This document shows, one piece after another, positions 46,239-58,472 of a stretch of 64,000 nt of DNA; position 1 is the stretch's first letter; every line of letters begins with the position of its first letter. This stretch comes from Leptodactylus fallax. Lineage: Eukaryota; Chordata; Amphibia; Anura; Leptodactylidae. The notes under the pieces are model-generated. The model was given only the letters and a program-made list of their open reading frames with translations, was not told the DNA's origin and did not search any database. A program made the position numbers and the translations under genes. The stretch spans positions 3,410,001 to 3,474,000 of the forward strand of contig CAMRHE010000197.1 in the NCBI GenBank assembly GCA_947044405.1, written 5' to 3'.

Positions 46239-46335
46239 TGATGTGGAGACTAAATCATTATCCTCTGCAGAGGAAAGCAGTGCTGTGGAAGAAAGAAACC
46301 ATGAAGAACTTCCAATTGATGCTTGGAAAATGAAG
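46239..46335 (+). CDS. CNTLN: Centlein internal exon (fourth visible)
   Basis: A 97-nt exon between TTTGTTACTTAG and ATGAAG|GTAAGA. One base completes a Ser codon with the previous exon. It then reads DVETKSLSSAEESSAVEE followed by RNHEELPIDAWKMK, ending in phase 0. Serine- and glutamate-rich, low complexity, probably disordered; it continues the acidic serine run that follows DGWEDVSE in centlein. Conservation is weak here, so support comes mainly from position, phase and splice sites. Confidence 0.8.
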
Positions 46336-47190
46336 GTAAGAAATAGAAATAACTATGCATGTATAATGTTGCCCAGAATATTAAATCCCTCCAAGTTATG
46401 AAATGTATCCATCCATTCACCTTTTTGTTCTAACTGCCAGCCCAAACTTTATTCTCGCTGTCATGTTCACATGGCATAATTTGGAGAGGAATTTGAAGTG
46501 GTTTTTGCGTAAAATCTTCTCCAAAAAAGTGCTGTGGCACCTACAACCTTGACTTTCTGCCACAGGCTTGCCTGCTCATGTACAATGGGGCTAATCAATT
46601 GTTAAGCCTTGCACTTCAATTTCGGCAAGAGTGTCGGGATCTAGCAGGACACTCCTTTTTTTTCAGTGTGCTGCCAGTCTTCCCTGCCTCCCATTGCAAA
46701 AAATGGGTGGAAGATTCAGGACAATTTTTGCAGAGGATTTTGAGGTGGAAGAATGCCTCAAATTCCTTTCCAAATTACATCATGTGAACTTATCCTAACT
46801 GTCTGCAGTAAACTGTGATAGGAGTTTCTAACTGCTCCCATCCATCCGCCATTGAGAGCCTATGTTCTACAGTCAATGCAGTTTCATCATGAGTAATCCT
46901 GGCACCAGAGATGGTAACTCCCTATTAGAGAAATGTGTAATTCTAAGGAGGTTATCATGAGATCACATAACCTTTCTGAGGAAAAGTATCCCAAGAATAG
47001 AATAACTAAATAAGGTAATATTGGGGGGAAAATCTGCCTGTGTTAAAGCAACTTTATCCTCTGGTCCACTAGTTTTATCTATGTGGGTTTTCAGTAAACT
47101 TTGGTAAAATTATATATTCTCCTATATATTATTACTCATCTACCCAAATCACCATGCACAGTATATTTTTTCATAATATTTCAGTGTTAA

Positions 47191-47871
47191 AGGGATTTTC
47201 TGGGCAAAAAAAATTTTTTTCAAAAAAGGTCTGTTAGTACTATTAGTAGGTTAATAAGTGCAACCAAATACCTGTAGCAGTGTTTTGATTGATTTCTGGG
47301 TTTCTCTGTGAGTTCCTGGCATCTTCTGCATATGTTTACATGGGTACTTTACTGTTCTTTTTTCCTATAACTACCATGATGCCTTGGGCCACTCAGAGCT
47401 GACTCAGACGACTTCCCTCTCTCGCTCCCTCCCCTCCCATTCTCACTCCCTCCCCCCTCTCTTTCTCACTCACATCCCAACCCTGTTTCCCTAGCTAACC
47501 CGCGCACTACTAGCCCTTCCTAACTAACTCAACCTCCTCCCCCATCCCATCATACTTACCTGTCTTCTGGACAAGACCTTCTGGGCACTGGAGGTCACTT
47601 CATCTGGGCAACTGGCACCTCCTCTTCTTGACGTCTGCCAGCGATAGAGCCGAAGTGTCGGTATGCGCATTTGTATGTGTGGGTTGGTATTGGTGACCTT
47701 CCGTTCCCCCCCTTCCTTTCTGGAAATGGAACGTCAGCGGAAAATCAGAAAATGTCACATAACCGCCCCGACGATGTAGGTAACTTATAGATTTTTGAGT
47801 AACTTAGAAGGTAGAAGGGAGGGGGCTGTTTATCTTAGATTATAAAGATCAATTTATCCCTGACAACCCCT
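47191..47871. mobile_element. TTAA-flanked miniature element
   Basis: TTAA at 47187-47190 followed by AGGGATTTTCTGGGCA; TTAA at 47872-47875 preceded by TCCCTGACAACCCCT. The ends are imperfect inverted repeats. The middle contains pyrimidine-rich tracts (CTCTCTCGCTCCCTCCCCTC near 47415-47470). 681 bp, no coding sequence. Confidence 0.65.
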
Positions 47872-48249
47872 TTAAGCTTCAGGAGCCACTTTAGATTCTT
47901 GTTTATTCACGAGTCCAAATTCCTATTAGACTCATTATTGGTGCATGCAGTAATACTTATCAGTACACCATTTACACTGCAGCTCCTAAATGAAATGAGA
48001 TGGCCTTGTGATAACAAAGCTACATTCACTGTTTGCTATGGTTAGTTTATCTCTAACTTGATCTACTTTACTATTCTGCATTACCATATCAAATGTATGT
48101 AATTGGTCATGGGACATGTTTAATTCTGATATAATTGATATCCTCAACCACATTTTCTGGTAGTAGCAAACTAAATACGGTTTAAAGTATGCCATTCTAT
48201 GTTAAAATGTTTTATAGAGAATTTTTTCAAAATTGAAAAAAATAAATGA

Positions 48250-48451
48250 AGAATTGTGTTTGAAAATGAAACTAATTACCGGGTACGTAACGAACAGGAC
48301 GCTACTACCCAATAGCGAAGGTGTTTTTTTTTAATTAAATTTCACAGATCTGAGAAAAAAGAGCAAAATCTATATATGTTAGTTGCCAAAAAAATATCGC
48401 GAATCTGTGAATTCGCAAATTCGGAAACGCGAGTGTACGAGGTATTACTGT
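48250..48451. mobile_element. Fragment of a TA-type (Tigger/mariner-like) element
   Basis: The right end, AATTCGCAAATTCGGAAACG, then CGAGTGTACGAGGTATTACTG followed by TA, looks like a mariner/Tigger terminus starting CAGTAATACCTCG in the other orientation. The left end is not matched, so the element is truncated or diverged. Confidence 0.45.
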
Positions 48452-50119
48452 AATCAAATTTTCAGTGAATATACATAGCAAACTTAGCCTTCTGTCTTCC
48501 ATCCTTTAGAGTAAGCTTCCCTTAAAAAGTTTAAGTTGGAGAAAACAGGGAAACATTGGAAATGGAGAAAATGTTTTTTCACTGTGCTAGTGATTCCTCA
48601 CATTATAGAAACAGGGCAACACCCTAAAAATGTTTCTTCTCTTGGGGAACTGCTACTGCTATACTCAAAAAAATCTTGGTGTAAGTAAAGTATTCTGTAA
48701 CACCGGCCTATGTATAGATAACATAGGATCACACTATTGACAACAGGCCACAGTCAGAGTTTATCACTTACCACTCCCTGCACAGTGACCTCTGCACAGA
48801 TCACAGAGCATGCTCAAAACCCTCTCCCATATAAATCAAAGTCCACTTCAGACTACAGGTTTCTATGCTCCATTTGGCTCCTGTAAAGCTATCTCTACAT
48901 GGTGGCACCAGCAGCTCAGTCAAGATGTCCCTATAACAATAGATTTCAAATCTACCAAAACAAAAAATGAATATTAGCTGGCTATATGCATAGTTCTGTT
49001 ATTTAGTTTTGTTGTACTTTAGTTTTTTTTCCATTATTTTTTTTTTTTTGTATGATTCCACCAAATCACCTATGTTCAACTACCAATTGTGTGACTTTTT
49101 GTAAAAAGTTTTACTTAACTTGTACTGATCTATGGTAAGACACAGCTCATGTCTATAGCTGCATTGAGAACCCTGGTGGTTGCTACCAGAATCATTTGAG
49201 GGCTTTTTTGATACCCTAACAGCTTTGTTGATCTTCTGCAGTGCAATGCTTTCTGTTAAATGGGTAGCACAGGTGAATTTAAGAAACTTTATTTTCTTAA
49301 AGAAATATGTTTTTGTTTCCATGTGAAAATAGAGGCAAATATTCTCTAAGGGGACACTGCTGTTATGAACGTCCATTGCTGTCATCTGTCATAGGATTAG
49401 AACACCGGCCATTAACATTAGTAGAGTAACATGTGCAGATGAGTCTCTGTCTGCATCCATTCCCATTGAATCGAATGTAAAGATCATGATGGACACTTTC
49501 TTACGTTATGTTTGTTTAGTTTTGCAATGGAAGAAAAAGTCCTGAATGCAAGACTTTCTTCCATCAGAAAAGTAAAAAGCATGACGCAAGAAAGATTCTG
49601 TCATGTTTTCTTTTTTACATGAGGGTGAATGCAGATGGACACAATCTATAATGGATGAGAGCAACGGATATTAATAATGGTCATGTCAACATACCCTAAT
49701 TATTTTGACCTTTCTGAATACCTGTCTTAATACCTGTTTCTATGCTTTGCTGTGTTGCACAATCTGGGGTTCATTTTTGGCAAGCTAGGAGCCAATGCTT
49801 CAAGCTCACTACCCATGTAATGCAACCATACAGGCGCTTATAAAGAGTATTGTCTGTTGTATAGGTTTATGCTATGACTCAGAATGTCTGTTCACACTTT
49901 GTTGTTCTTATAACAACATGTTTTTTACACTGTTGCACCGTTTGGGGATGTTTTCATTAAATTAGCAGTTAATCCTCCAAGATCACACTTATGATGCAAC
50001 CACACAGATGCTTATAACAAGTTTTGTAAGTTTTAGAGTCTTATACTATGACTAAAAGCACCATCTCAAAACATGTAATTGAGACCATAGTCTTTTTCCA
50101 GGATGTGTTTCATGCTTGT

Positions 50120-50770
50120 TTTTAACTTTATTCTTTGGAATAAGATATGAGTTGTCTAGACGAATGCTGGACACTGTCTCTATTTTCATACCGTTCCCAC
50201 AACCAAGGTGTAGATTTCAACCCAAATTGCCCATTCACATGGTGGAATTTGTCGCTGATTTTGAGGTGGAGCCTGCCCCAAAATCAGTGGCAGATTCCGC
50301 CCTGGGTCTGCCTCCCATTGCATGACCCTGAAAAAATAAGCTGATGCCCACCTCAAATTCCTCTTCATTTTCCACTGTGTGGACTTAAGTGATAGCTCAA
50401 CCTGATGAATGGAGAAGGAAAAAAATTTTTGATATTAGCCTCATTTTTACATAAGCTGGAGAGAGAGAGAAGGGGGTGAAGGCTGCTGCTGCTAAGTGAG
50501 AGAGCTCTTTTGACTCTTCTCTATGTTAAAAAACTCTGCCACTGCACAGTATGAGGCTATAAATCAATTAAGTAGAGGTAGCAGCCTCCCCCACCTCCAT
50601 TCATAGACTTATGTGTGTGAGGCTGAGCATGGACTCTATATAGCTAACCAGTTTGAGTGAAGGCGAAAACCTATTTCTCTAATAGGATATTTTACAAAGT
50701 TTGTTAAATTCATCTGTACTATTCCTTTATGAAAAGTGGTTTTATTATTCAAGCTGTGGTTTCTAAAGGA
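50120..50770. repeat. Two adjacent frog-type interspersed repeats
   Basis: About 50200-50390 contains GATTTTGAGGTGGAGCCTGC and CAAAATCAGTGGCAGATTCC, the same family as 17160-17320 and 46660-46790. About 50450-50767 shares its right part (AACCTATTTCTCTAATAGGA ... TTTATGAAAAGTGGTTTTAT) with 12130-12224. Neither codes. Confidence 0.55.
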
Positions 50771-51010
50771 CACTTTACAGAATGTAGCTATGAAGGAGAA
50801 ATGATAATGTATGCAGATACTGAAGTTCAGCAAAAGAAAAGTATTTGCAAAGATAGCCAGCATTTTATGTACATGTGATAATTCGAGTCTGTATGGAATC
50901 TACCGTTAACTGAAAACAAAATTATAACGCGTTGAAGCAACGTATCTGTTTACTATTATTTTAAGATTTGGGGTGTGTATTTATTTTTTTGTTTTTATGA
51001 TTTTCTAAAG

Positions 51011-51095
51011 GACGGCCTACCTGGCATGGAATTCAAGAAGACAAGCCGAAAAAGATACAATTTCAAATTGAAGTATAATCCACCAAGAGTGCGAG
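51011..51095 (+). CDS. CNTLN: Centlein internal exon (fifth visible), GC donor likely
   Basis: An 85-nt exon after GATTTTCTAAAG. It reads DGLPGMEFKKTSRKRYNF and then KLKYNPPRVR, a basic segment, and leaves in phase 1 at CGAG|GCATGT. The donor is GC instead of GT; this choice keeps RVRE when joined to 52198 and fits the basic R-V-x-R-E stretch of centlein in this region. A weak GT donor seven bases earlier (AGA|GTGCGA) would also keep the frame if the next exon starts at 52200, dropping V-R-E. A TTAA miniature element starts 27 bp downstream. Confidence 0.78.
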
Positions 51096-51121
51096 GCATG
51101 TATAATTTCACTTGTCATTAA

Positions 51122-51602
51122 AGGGGTATTCCCATGAACATAATCATATCTCTATTTGCAGATAATTAAAAGTTAAACATTTTTGCAGATATAAGTAGTT
51201 AAAAATTCTGCAGCGTTTTAAAGATTTTCTCTATCCATCTTAGTGGTGGCAGTCTGTTGTCTAGATCGGTTGCCAATGGATACGACCACAAATGTAAAAA
51301 CGTTCTACGGTCTCGGACTTGTCAAAAACCCAGCCATGACTTTCTTATTGTAGCTGGGTTATCAGACAGGGACACTACATATATGACCACAATAAGGACA
51401 TCATGGATGATTTTCTGACCTCAGAAAGCTCCTGCATTCATGGTCATATCCACTGGCAACCGATCAAGACAACAGACTATAACCACAAAATATTTAAAGA
51501 AATTTTTTAAAACTCTGCACAATTTTTAATTACCTATATTTGCAGAAATGTTTAACTTTTATCTACAAATTTAAAAATGGTTATGTTCATGGGAATAGCC
51601 CT
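51122..51602. mobile_element. TTAA-flanked foldback miniature element beside a CNTLN exon
   Basis: Ends AGGGGTATTCCCATGAACAT and ATGTTCATGGGAATAGCCCT are inverted with one mismatch; TTAA flanks at 51118-51121 and 51603-51606. The arms extend for roughly 200 bp (TTTGCAGA, AGTTAAACATTTTTGCAG with CTGCAGAAATG-like complement, GGTTGCCAATGGATA with ATCCACTGGCAACC). 481 bp, non-coding. Confidence 0.88.
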
Positions 51603-51609
51603 TTAAGTT

Positions 51610-52197
51610 TGAGAAGTAGCGTAACCTAAAGAGATGAAAAATGAATAGAATAATTGTGTTAAAAGCAGGTATGGTGATAAAGAAAAACCTTTTAGATTAT
51701 GTTGTAAATACAGTATATTTGATCCATGTGGCAGAATCTATAAGCAGATGATTAATAATTAATTAATTCACAATGGTTATAAAATAATGTATTGATGCCC
51801 ATAAACCCTGTATCTATATGTGTAACCATTGTTGCCTAGTCTTACAATGTGCTCTAAACTACCTTCAATGGCAAAGCTATTACTACTTAGATCCAATTTG
51901 TGAAGACAGTCTTACAGGCAGTGGTCATAGAGAAAAATAATCAAATTGGCTCTCCTTCAGAGGAAAGTACACTGTCTTATAGTTAGCTACCTTGTAAGTC
52001 ATTGTTCGACCCTTTAAAGAGCCTTGAAATACAACTAGTGATATTGGCTAAATCAGAGGTACAGCTGTTTCCAAGTTCTTGCTTCTTATCAGTACACAGT
52101 TGGTTAATGGCTGATAGAAACCAAAATATTAAGAGAAACTTTATTATAATGTGCATGTCATATTCATTTTATGTGATCTTGTATTTAATATGGAAAG
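51610..52197. other. CNTLN intron remainder before the sixth visible exon
   Basis: AT-rich intron. The open frame that begins at 52002 runs into the exon at 52198, but its first 65 codons have no coiled-coil character and are intronic. Confidence 0.6.
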
Positions 52198-52403
52198 AGA
52201 TGAGGCCGAAAGGTTGCCCTGGTACATCCCTGTCATCACTGCTGGGAAGAGTGACATCTTTACAACACCAAGTATCAGTATTACATAAAGGGAAGCAGAC
52301 AGCACTTGCTTCTATGAATGAGTTGAAGAAAGACAAAATAAAACTAGCATCTGAACTGCAGCTGGCACACCAAAGACTTCAGATCAGCAAGCAGATGGCA
52401 AAG
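52198..52403 (+). CDS. CNTLN: Centlein internal exon (sixth visible)
   Basis: A 206-nt exon from TATGGAAAG|AG to GCAAAG|GTAAGG, phase 1 in, phase 0 out. It reads MRPKGCPGTSLSSLLGRV, then TSLQHQVSVLHKGKQTAL, ASMNELKKDKIKLASELQ and LAHQRLQISKQMAK. This is a coiled coil with heptad leucines. It matches the centlein segment with the order RERI.SLQQQNSVLQNAKKTA ... QRFQTSRQ. The acceptor has a poor pyrimidine tract. The alternative AG two bases later would pair with the GT donor at 51089. Confidence 0.87.
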
Positions 52404-53999
52404 GTAAGGAATGTACTTTGCTTAGCATGTAACAGGAAGATTATTACTGAAATAATTACTGTGCTTAAAGAAGACGCCACGCACATCAATATTGTGCTTT
52501 TTATGTACAGCTCTATATTTCTGTGCCTCTAGCAGGCAGAAGAATATTAATGTAACACGCACTTTATTCCTGTCAAACAAATCAGCATATAATTGACCCC
52601 AGTATTTTCATGTAATACTATATACTGTAATAGCACCTTATGTACTACTATAAACATTGTTTTTTAAGAATCTTTCTGCCAGTTTCCATCTGGTCACAGA
52701 CACTTGTCTCCCCTGTTGTAGTCAGGAGAATGGATTTTCTCCTGAGGCAAATGCTATTTGGTGGGCAGCTGTTGTTTCTGTTGATGGTGTGCTGAGTCTG
52801 CACTTTGATAAGTAACAGTAGCACTACCGATTACTCACTACGGTGCAATGTCTTCTATTACTATACATTACACATCAGCATATATTACAGTGGCAAGAAG
52901 TAAATGCTAAATAAAAATATGCAAGGAAAAATGTTGGAGGGGGGTGTCAGTAAGTGAACCAAAAGGTATCAATTTCCAACAAGAATATGTTTCATCTGGT
53001 TTTGTAATATTTTACAGTTTGTCTTTTAATAAATATCTCAATGTGCTGACCTTTGCGGTTTTCTTTGGACAATTTCACAAAAGTTCTTTAAAATATTAGT
53101 TCTATCGGGTTCTTTTTTTCTATTTTCATTGATGTCCTCATTTATTGATGCTAGGTTTCTGCTGTCACTGAGGGGACCATTAGAAAAGTTTGCTGCGCTA
53201 TTCTACCCAGTGAAAAAAAAAAAAAATGGGGGACCAATGGACCAGGTCCAACAGGATCTCTTGGTTGTTTATAGAGACAGCTTTGTTAATATTGGCATTA
53301 TAGATTGCATTTTAATGAATTTATACTGGATTGGGCAGCTATGTCATGATCCATTATAATCCCTCTTGTTGGCTTTGGTTTTCCCCCATTGATTTATCTT
53401 TGGTCCATCGGAATTTATTTATTATAACCTATTGGAAAATTTTTGGCAAGTGATCATTTGAACAATAAAACTTCCATAGAGGCACAGCTTTGAGGAACAC
53501 CATAAGGGTGAAGTTTTGAGGCTAAATGATGCTACTTTTTGTGATCAGTCAGTGTCTCCCTTAATGGAGCAGTGTTATTCCATAAAGTGCACTTCAATTC
53601 TTCTCTAAAACCTTATAAAAGCCTGCAATGCTCCACCGGTGGGAAAACAGGATTTAAAAGGGTCTCTAATCTGGCCTGAGGCTCGAAGGTTGTATCGTAG
53701 CTATGAGGTCTGTCCAGATTTCCCATCACAGTCTCTGTCATGCATTGTAAGTCTTAAAGTGAGAAGGGCAATAGCCCATCTCTTGGTTTCAGTTTAAAAG
53801 AACGGACACCTGATGGATCCCATTGTAGTAAGTGGGGTCTTTCGGGCACTGTTGGTGTCCATTGTTTTAGCAGTCCATGTGACTGTTGTTCTGGTCCTCC
53901 AACACTCCACCTAAGGAGAAGGAAAACTGTTTCCTCCTCCTATCTAGAATGTTTTAGCCTTGACATCCATTCATCCTCAGCCAAAATGATATGTCCCAT
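52404..53999. other. CNTLN intron after last recognised exon
   Basis: Intron. Plain AT-rich sequence; a G-rich short run near 53220. About 53775-53990 carries a frog-type repeat (GGACACCTGATGGATCCCAT). The next centlein exon (continuing the C-terminal coiled coil) was not recognised here. Confidence 0.5.
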
Positions 54000-54003
54000 T
54001 TAA

Positions 54004-56371
54004 CCCTTTCACTGCCAGGGGTTTTCAGTTATTTTGCACCTCTGGTAATCAGGGCAATTTTCACAGTTTTGAATTGGACAAATAAAACCTAAATTGCAAC
54101 GTTTAAAAATACTAACTCCCCATACCTATATATTTTCTGAAAGTAGACACCTGCAGCATTGTCAAAATGCCACTTAGTACTGTATAAGAACAGTCACCTT
54201 TATGCAATTCTGATTTAAAATATATGTTTTATAAAACAAATGCTAATACATTTACTGTATATTAGTTTCTGAAAGTGGAAACCAAACAAAAAGTTATATG
54301 CACCACCACCTCCTAAAAATAAGTTCACATGTGCAAACTTCATTCATATCATTAAGGCCTACACCTGTATGCACTTATCTTCATATAAATGGAAGGAACA
54401 AAAATCTGCTTTGAAGTTCTAAAAAAAAAAGAAAAAAAAAAAGCAAGTGAACCCCTTGGAAAGCAAGGAAAACCATGAAAAGCAAGTGAACCCCTAAATC
54501 CTATATATTTTTTGAAAGTAGACAACCTGAAGATTACATGTATCTCAATGAGTTACCAATAGCCACATCCACCTTCATGTAACTTTGTGACCAAACACAA
54601 AATTTTTTTTGAAAAAATGCACTAAAGCATATATTTGCACCTAAAACTCCTATTCAATCATACATTCAAACACAAAACTAGATAATAGATCAAGGTGTAC
54701 ACAATTTATATATACCACAAACCTCAACTACAATAAGAGCTTGTAATCTCAAAAACATTGATACAGAAGACAAGCAATATTTTGCTGTTATCCACTAATA
54801 TGTTAACAAATCTATACTGCACATAGCAAACTGACTGTGATACCAAAATATAACTTTTTTGAGATTGCACAGCATACCATACATAATAACACAACTTAAT
54901 ATTTCATTTATAAAGCCACCTTCATGCAACTTTGCAGCACACACAGATTACAAGCAAAAATTGCACAACAATTTAAATTTGCCACTAAAGTTCATACTCA
55001 AGCAATCCCTTTCTGCAAACAAAATGTACTTTCCATAAACTGCAAGATGTGAGGAATTCATACATACCACACATATATATAGTTACAGGTGCAGGTGTTA
55101 AAGAAACGCCAAAATCGTAGAAATGCGCCAACCAATTTTGTACATGAAAATTAAATAGGGGCTTACATAACAATATAATTTTCTATCCCCCTATAAAAAT
55201 TGTAACTAATGAATAATTATAATCTTTATACATAACGAATGTGAGAACTAGGGCCAGTTTCGTAACACGAAACCGCTTTATTGCTCACATATTATGAACG
55301 CAACCTATGAAGTTCCTGCGGTTCATTATTATTGGTGTTATAATTCTAGATCTGATAACCTACTGGAAGTCCAGGCGTTTCGTTTGTACTGTGGGTGCAA
55401 AAAAAAACACCTGCTATTATACACGTTTAAAAGCTGCCAAAAACTGGGATTTTATATGGTGACATTCAATGGGTGAAATTGTGTTATCTGACTGATGGAA
55501 CACTTTTGCCTGTCAGAAATGTTTTATACGTTCATCTCTAGTGATAATCGTTATTGCTATTATTTTAGCATGAAACTGATATCGCTAGAGAGTCGGATGG
55601 AGTATTTTACTCTGTAATGATCAGGTATGGACAGGACAGGGTCAAATGTAAACTTTTATGATGAATTTGTGTATGTATTGTATAAGTGTTTGGTGCAACT
55701 CTTTTGGAGCTGCGATCTGGATGATCTGGGTCACAGTGCTAATAAACTTACTGGTTATGTTCAGAGAGGTATTACATTATCTCTCTATGTGACAATCAGA
55801 GAGAAAAAGTATAATATGCTCTCTGATTGATAGGAGAGGGGATAACATGGACAGAAGTCCATTCTACCTCTCTCCCTGGAGTCACATTCAGTCACATTGA
55901 GCTATCATTGTCTCTGCAGTCTGTAGCTCTGCTCCTTCCCCCTTCTCCTCCTCCTCCTCCTTCATGCAGCTCCAAGATCCTGCCTGAGGCAGGAGGGGCA
56001 GGACACTTTAGAGACCCATATCACAGGATCTTCTAGGACGAGGAAGATGAGCTTGGATTTATTTTAAAGTCTTTAAAATGATACCAAGATCAACTTGATA
56101 GCCCTTACAGATTCAGAGCGATTTGCTGTTAAAAACGCTGTCGGGAATTGAGATCTGCATTGGGATCTCAGTGCCATATAGTGTTTTCACCAGCGAATCC
56201 AGATCTGTAAGGGATATCATTCTCATCTTTGAAATGGCTCCAGGATCATCTTCATAGCCCTAACCGATCCCGAGAAATCGACATTAGTAGTAAGGACGTA
56301 CTACATATTTCCTCCACTACAGAAGTGCCACCCTGGCCGGACTTATAAATACGTGGGAGGCAGGAAAAGGG
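54004..56371. mobile_element. piggyBac-like TTAA element, non-autonomous, about 2.4 kb
   Basis: TTAA at 54000-54003 is followed by CCCTTTCACTGCCAGGGG, and TTAA at 56372-56375 is preceded by GGGAGGCAGGAAAAGGG. Both ends start CCCTTT with a TGCC motif shortly after, as in piggyBac-type elements of frogs. Inside I find no transposase frame longer than about 70 codons. Contents: A-rich sequence on the left, a CTCCTCCTCCTCC tract near 55940, and a pair of related blocks near 56085-56115 and 56240-56280 (GATCTTGATAGCCCT-like). Confidence 0.65.
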
Positions 56372-56375
56372 TTAA

Positions 56376-58468
56376 AGAAGTACAGTTCCATATAATAGTA
56401 GCTTATTGAGAAATGCAAGTTGAGATATCATAACATTACATAAGTGCAAATCAACTGGTGTCCTACTGAGATGCTACACCATTGCCCCCATTGTTTCCAA
56501 CTTCCCCTGAAGGTGCCATTCAAAACAGAGCTGTAGAGTCCGGGTCAGTTTTGGGTGGTCTAAGTCAGAAAAGAAAGTTGCCATCCTTTTAATAAGACTT
56601 CAACGTTGTTTTTCTCCAAATCTACAAAAGTGACATAAATAACTAAGGTATGTTGTTTGTCACTGTAATGTGCTCTGTAGCACACTGGTGACGTTTGAAT
56701 ATGCTTTCGGAAGGAAGTAGATTTAAAATTATAGGTTGAACCGAGTCATTGGAAAAGTGCATTTTTCTGCCTGTGTTTGCCGATTTCATCTTACATAAGA
56801 CCTACAAAATAAAGAGTGATTAACTGCGGTTTGGAAAAGTCCTATGTGTTCCACAAAAAATTAGAAACAAAAAAAATTTTATGCGACATTCCAGTATGTG
56901 AAATTTTGTTTTGGTCACAAAATCATTCATGGTCGTGAAAGGGTTTACAAATGACACGTAAAGTATTATATGATTTATTAACAAGTCTGGTGCCTCTCAA
57001 AGATTAATGCTCTTAACATTTATTTACAGAAAAGGCTTTCTGAATGTAAGTGGATCCATTCATTTCGTATCCACTGGCTTCTGCATATACTTCTATCTAT
57101 TATTGTCATTATCACCTATTGCTTCTACTATTGGAGTTAGCTTATTATACAACTTTCCTTTTACTGAGCCATCTAAATAGTCACTAACTATAAAGTTAAA
57201 GTTATAGGAGTTCTCTAAATCTGGATACCCTATTGTCTATCCAATTCAAGTGAATGGGAGCTGCTTTGGCATTGTGTACCACAGCCACTACACAGTGTAT
57301 GGAGCCATTTTATTCCGGGTCCAACATTGTGCTGAGAACAGGTGATCATGTGAGTACTGGGTGTCAGACCCTACTGATCTGAAATTGATGACCTGTCGTT
57401 ATTTTATTCTTATGCAGAATAGGGCTATAGGGGCGTTTCTTCTCTTGTTGGTGCTTCCAGCTTCCCCCCCCCCCCCCTCATTACTTATGTGATATCTTCC
57501 ATTTTGTCACACTTAGTGTGCAGCTAAGGGCAGTTAGCTTGAGCAGAAAGCAAAGCCCCAGCAGTAAAAGACATGCTCCTAAAACCATTTTCAGCTAATT
57601 TTCATAAGAGTAAAACACCGATTTTCATGAAAATTGAGCTGCAATGCAGAATAAGAAAAGCATCTTTGGAAAGTGTACCTACTACTATTACTGTAATACT
57701 AAGTTTCTTGCTGACAGACTCCCTTTAATGGAGGGCTTAAAATGTATTCTTGTTGACCTACTGTTATGTGTTATCTGTAGTGTCTATAGGTAACAGATGG
57801 CACACAAAAGCCAATATATTGAATTAAATTTTTTTTCACATCTTTAGTTGTTATTGACCAAGCTCATTGTTTTGCATTTTTCTGTAGCATAATTCATTTA
57901 CAGTATATTTAGTAGATTTGTTTCTCCTAAGGTAAGGGGCTTCTATAAAATGGTTTAAATGAGCTCAAGGGAGTAGGCTCTTCTATGCAACATGGCACAC
58001 TTTGTTTTCAGGTTTATTTGTACCAACATACGTGTCTTTCATATCCAAATCTAAATGATCCCCCAAAGATTGTTTTGTTGGCAGCAGCCAGAATATTACA
58101 GACAGAGACAGATGTTTTTCCAGTCAGTACTTTTTAATCCACTAAAAGTTCCTCAGGGCAGTATTACTTGTAGTTGGTAGATTTATAAATATTCCACAAG
58201 TTTTAACACAGATTTTGTAGTTTACTCAACCTGACGGATGGGCCCGTACCTTGTTCCCAAAATTTTGGAGGTTATGTATAAATAAATGTATATTTTATTC
58301 TTCCATGTTACTTTGCTGTTGTTGAAATAGATACTTTTGGTTGTTAAATATCTTTAGTATATATACTACGCTATTTCTATGCAGCTATGTTTCTGTTTTG
58401 TTTAGGCATCTATGAGCACTATGATACACACAATGTGGTTCCATGTTTTCATAGAGGCAGTTAGGCTC
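56376..58468. other. Intronic stretch with repeat ends
   Basis: About 57200-57420 is a worn TTAA-type repeat (CAATTCAAGTGAATGGGAGC). About 57540-57731 ends CTGACAGACTCCCTTTAA, another TTAA terminus. A poly-C of about 12 lies at 57465-57477. A possible 16-nt microexon at 57030-57045 is discussed under findings. No other coding signal. Confidence 0.45.
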
Positions 58469-58472
58469 TTAA

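Larger units (their letters stand above)
46336..51010. other. CNTLN intron with several repeat insertions
   Basis: Intron of about 4.7 kb. Besides the elements listed separately it has a frog-type repeat at about 46450-46795 (TTCACATGG at the start and CATGTGAACTTATCCTAA at the end). Poly-T at 49021-49052. No exon recognised. Confidence 0.5.

Noticed and set aside
52002..52197. Upstream part of the open frame leading into the last CNTLN exon
   Set aside because: Hydrophobic, non-coiled-coil translation and no family match. The acceptor at 52197 separates it from the coding part.
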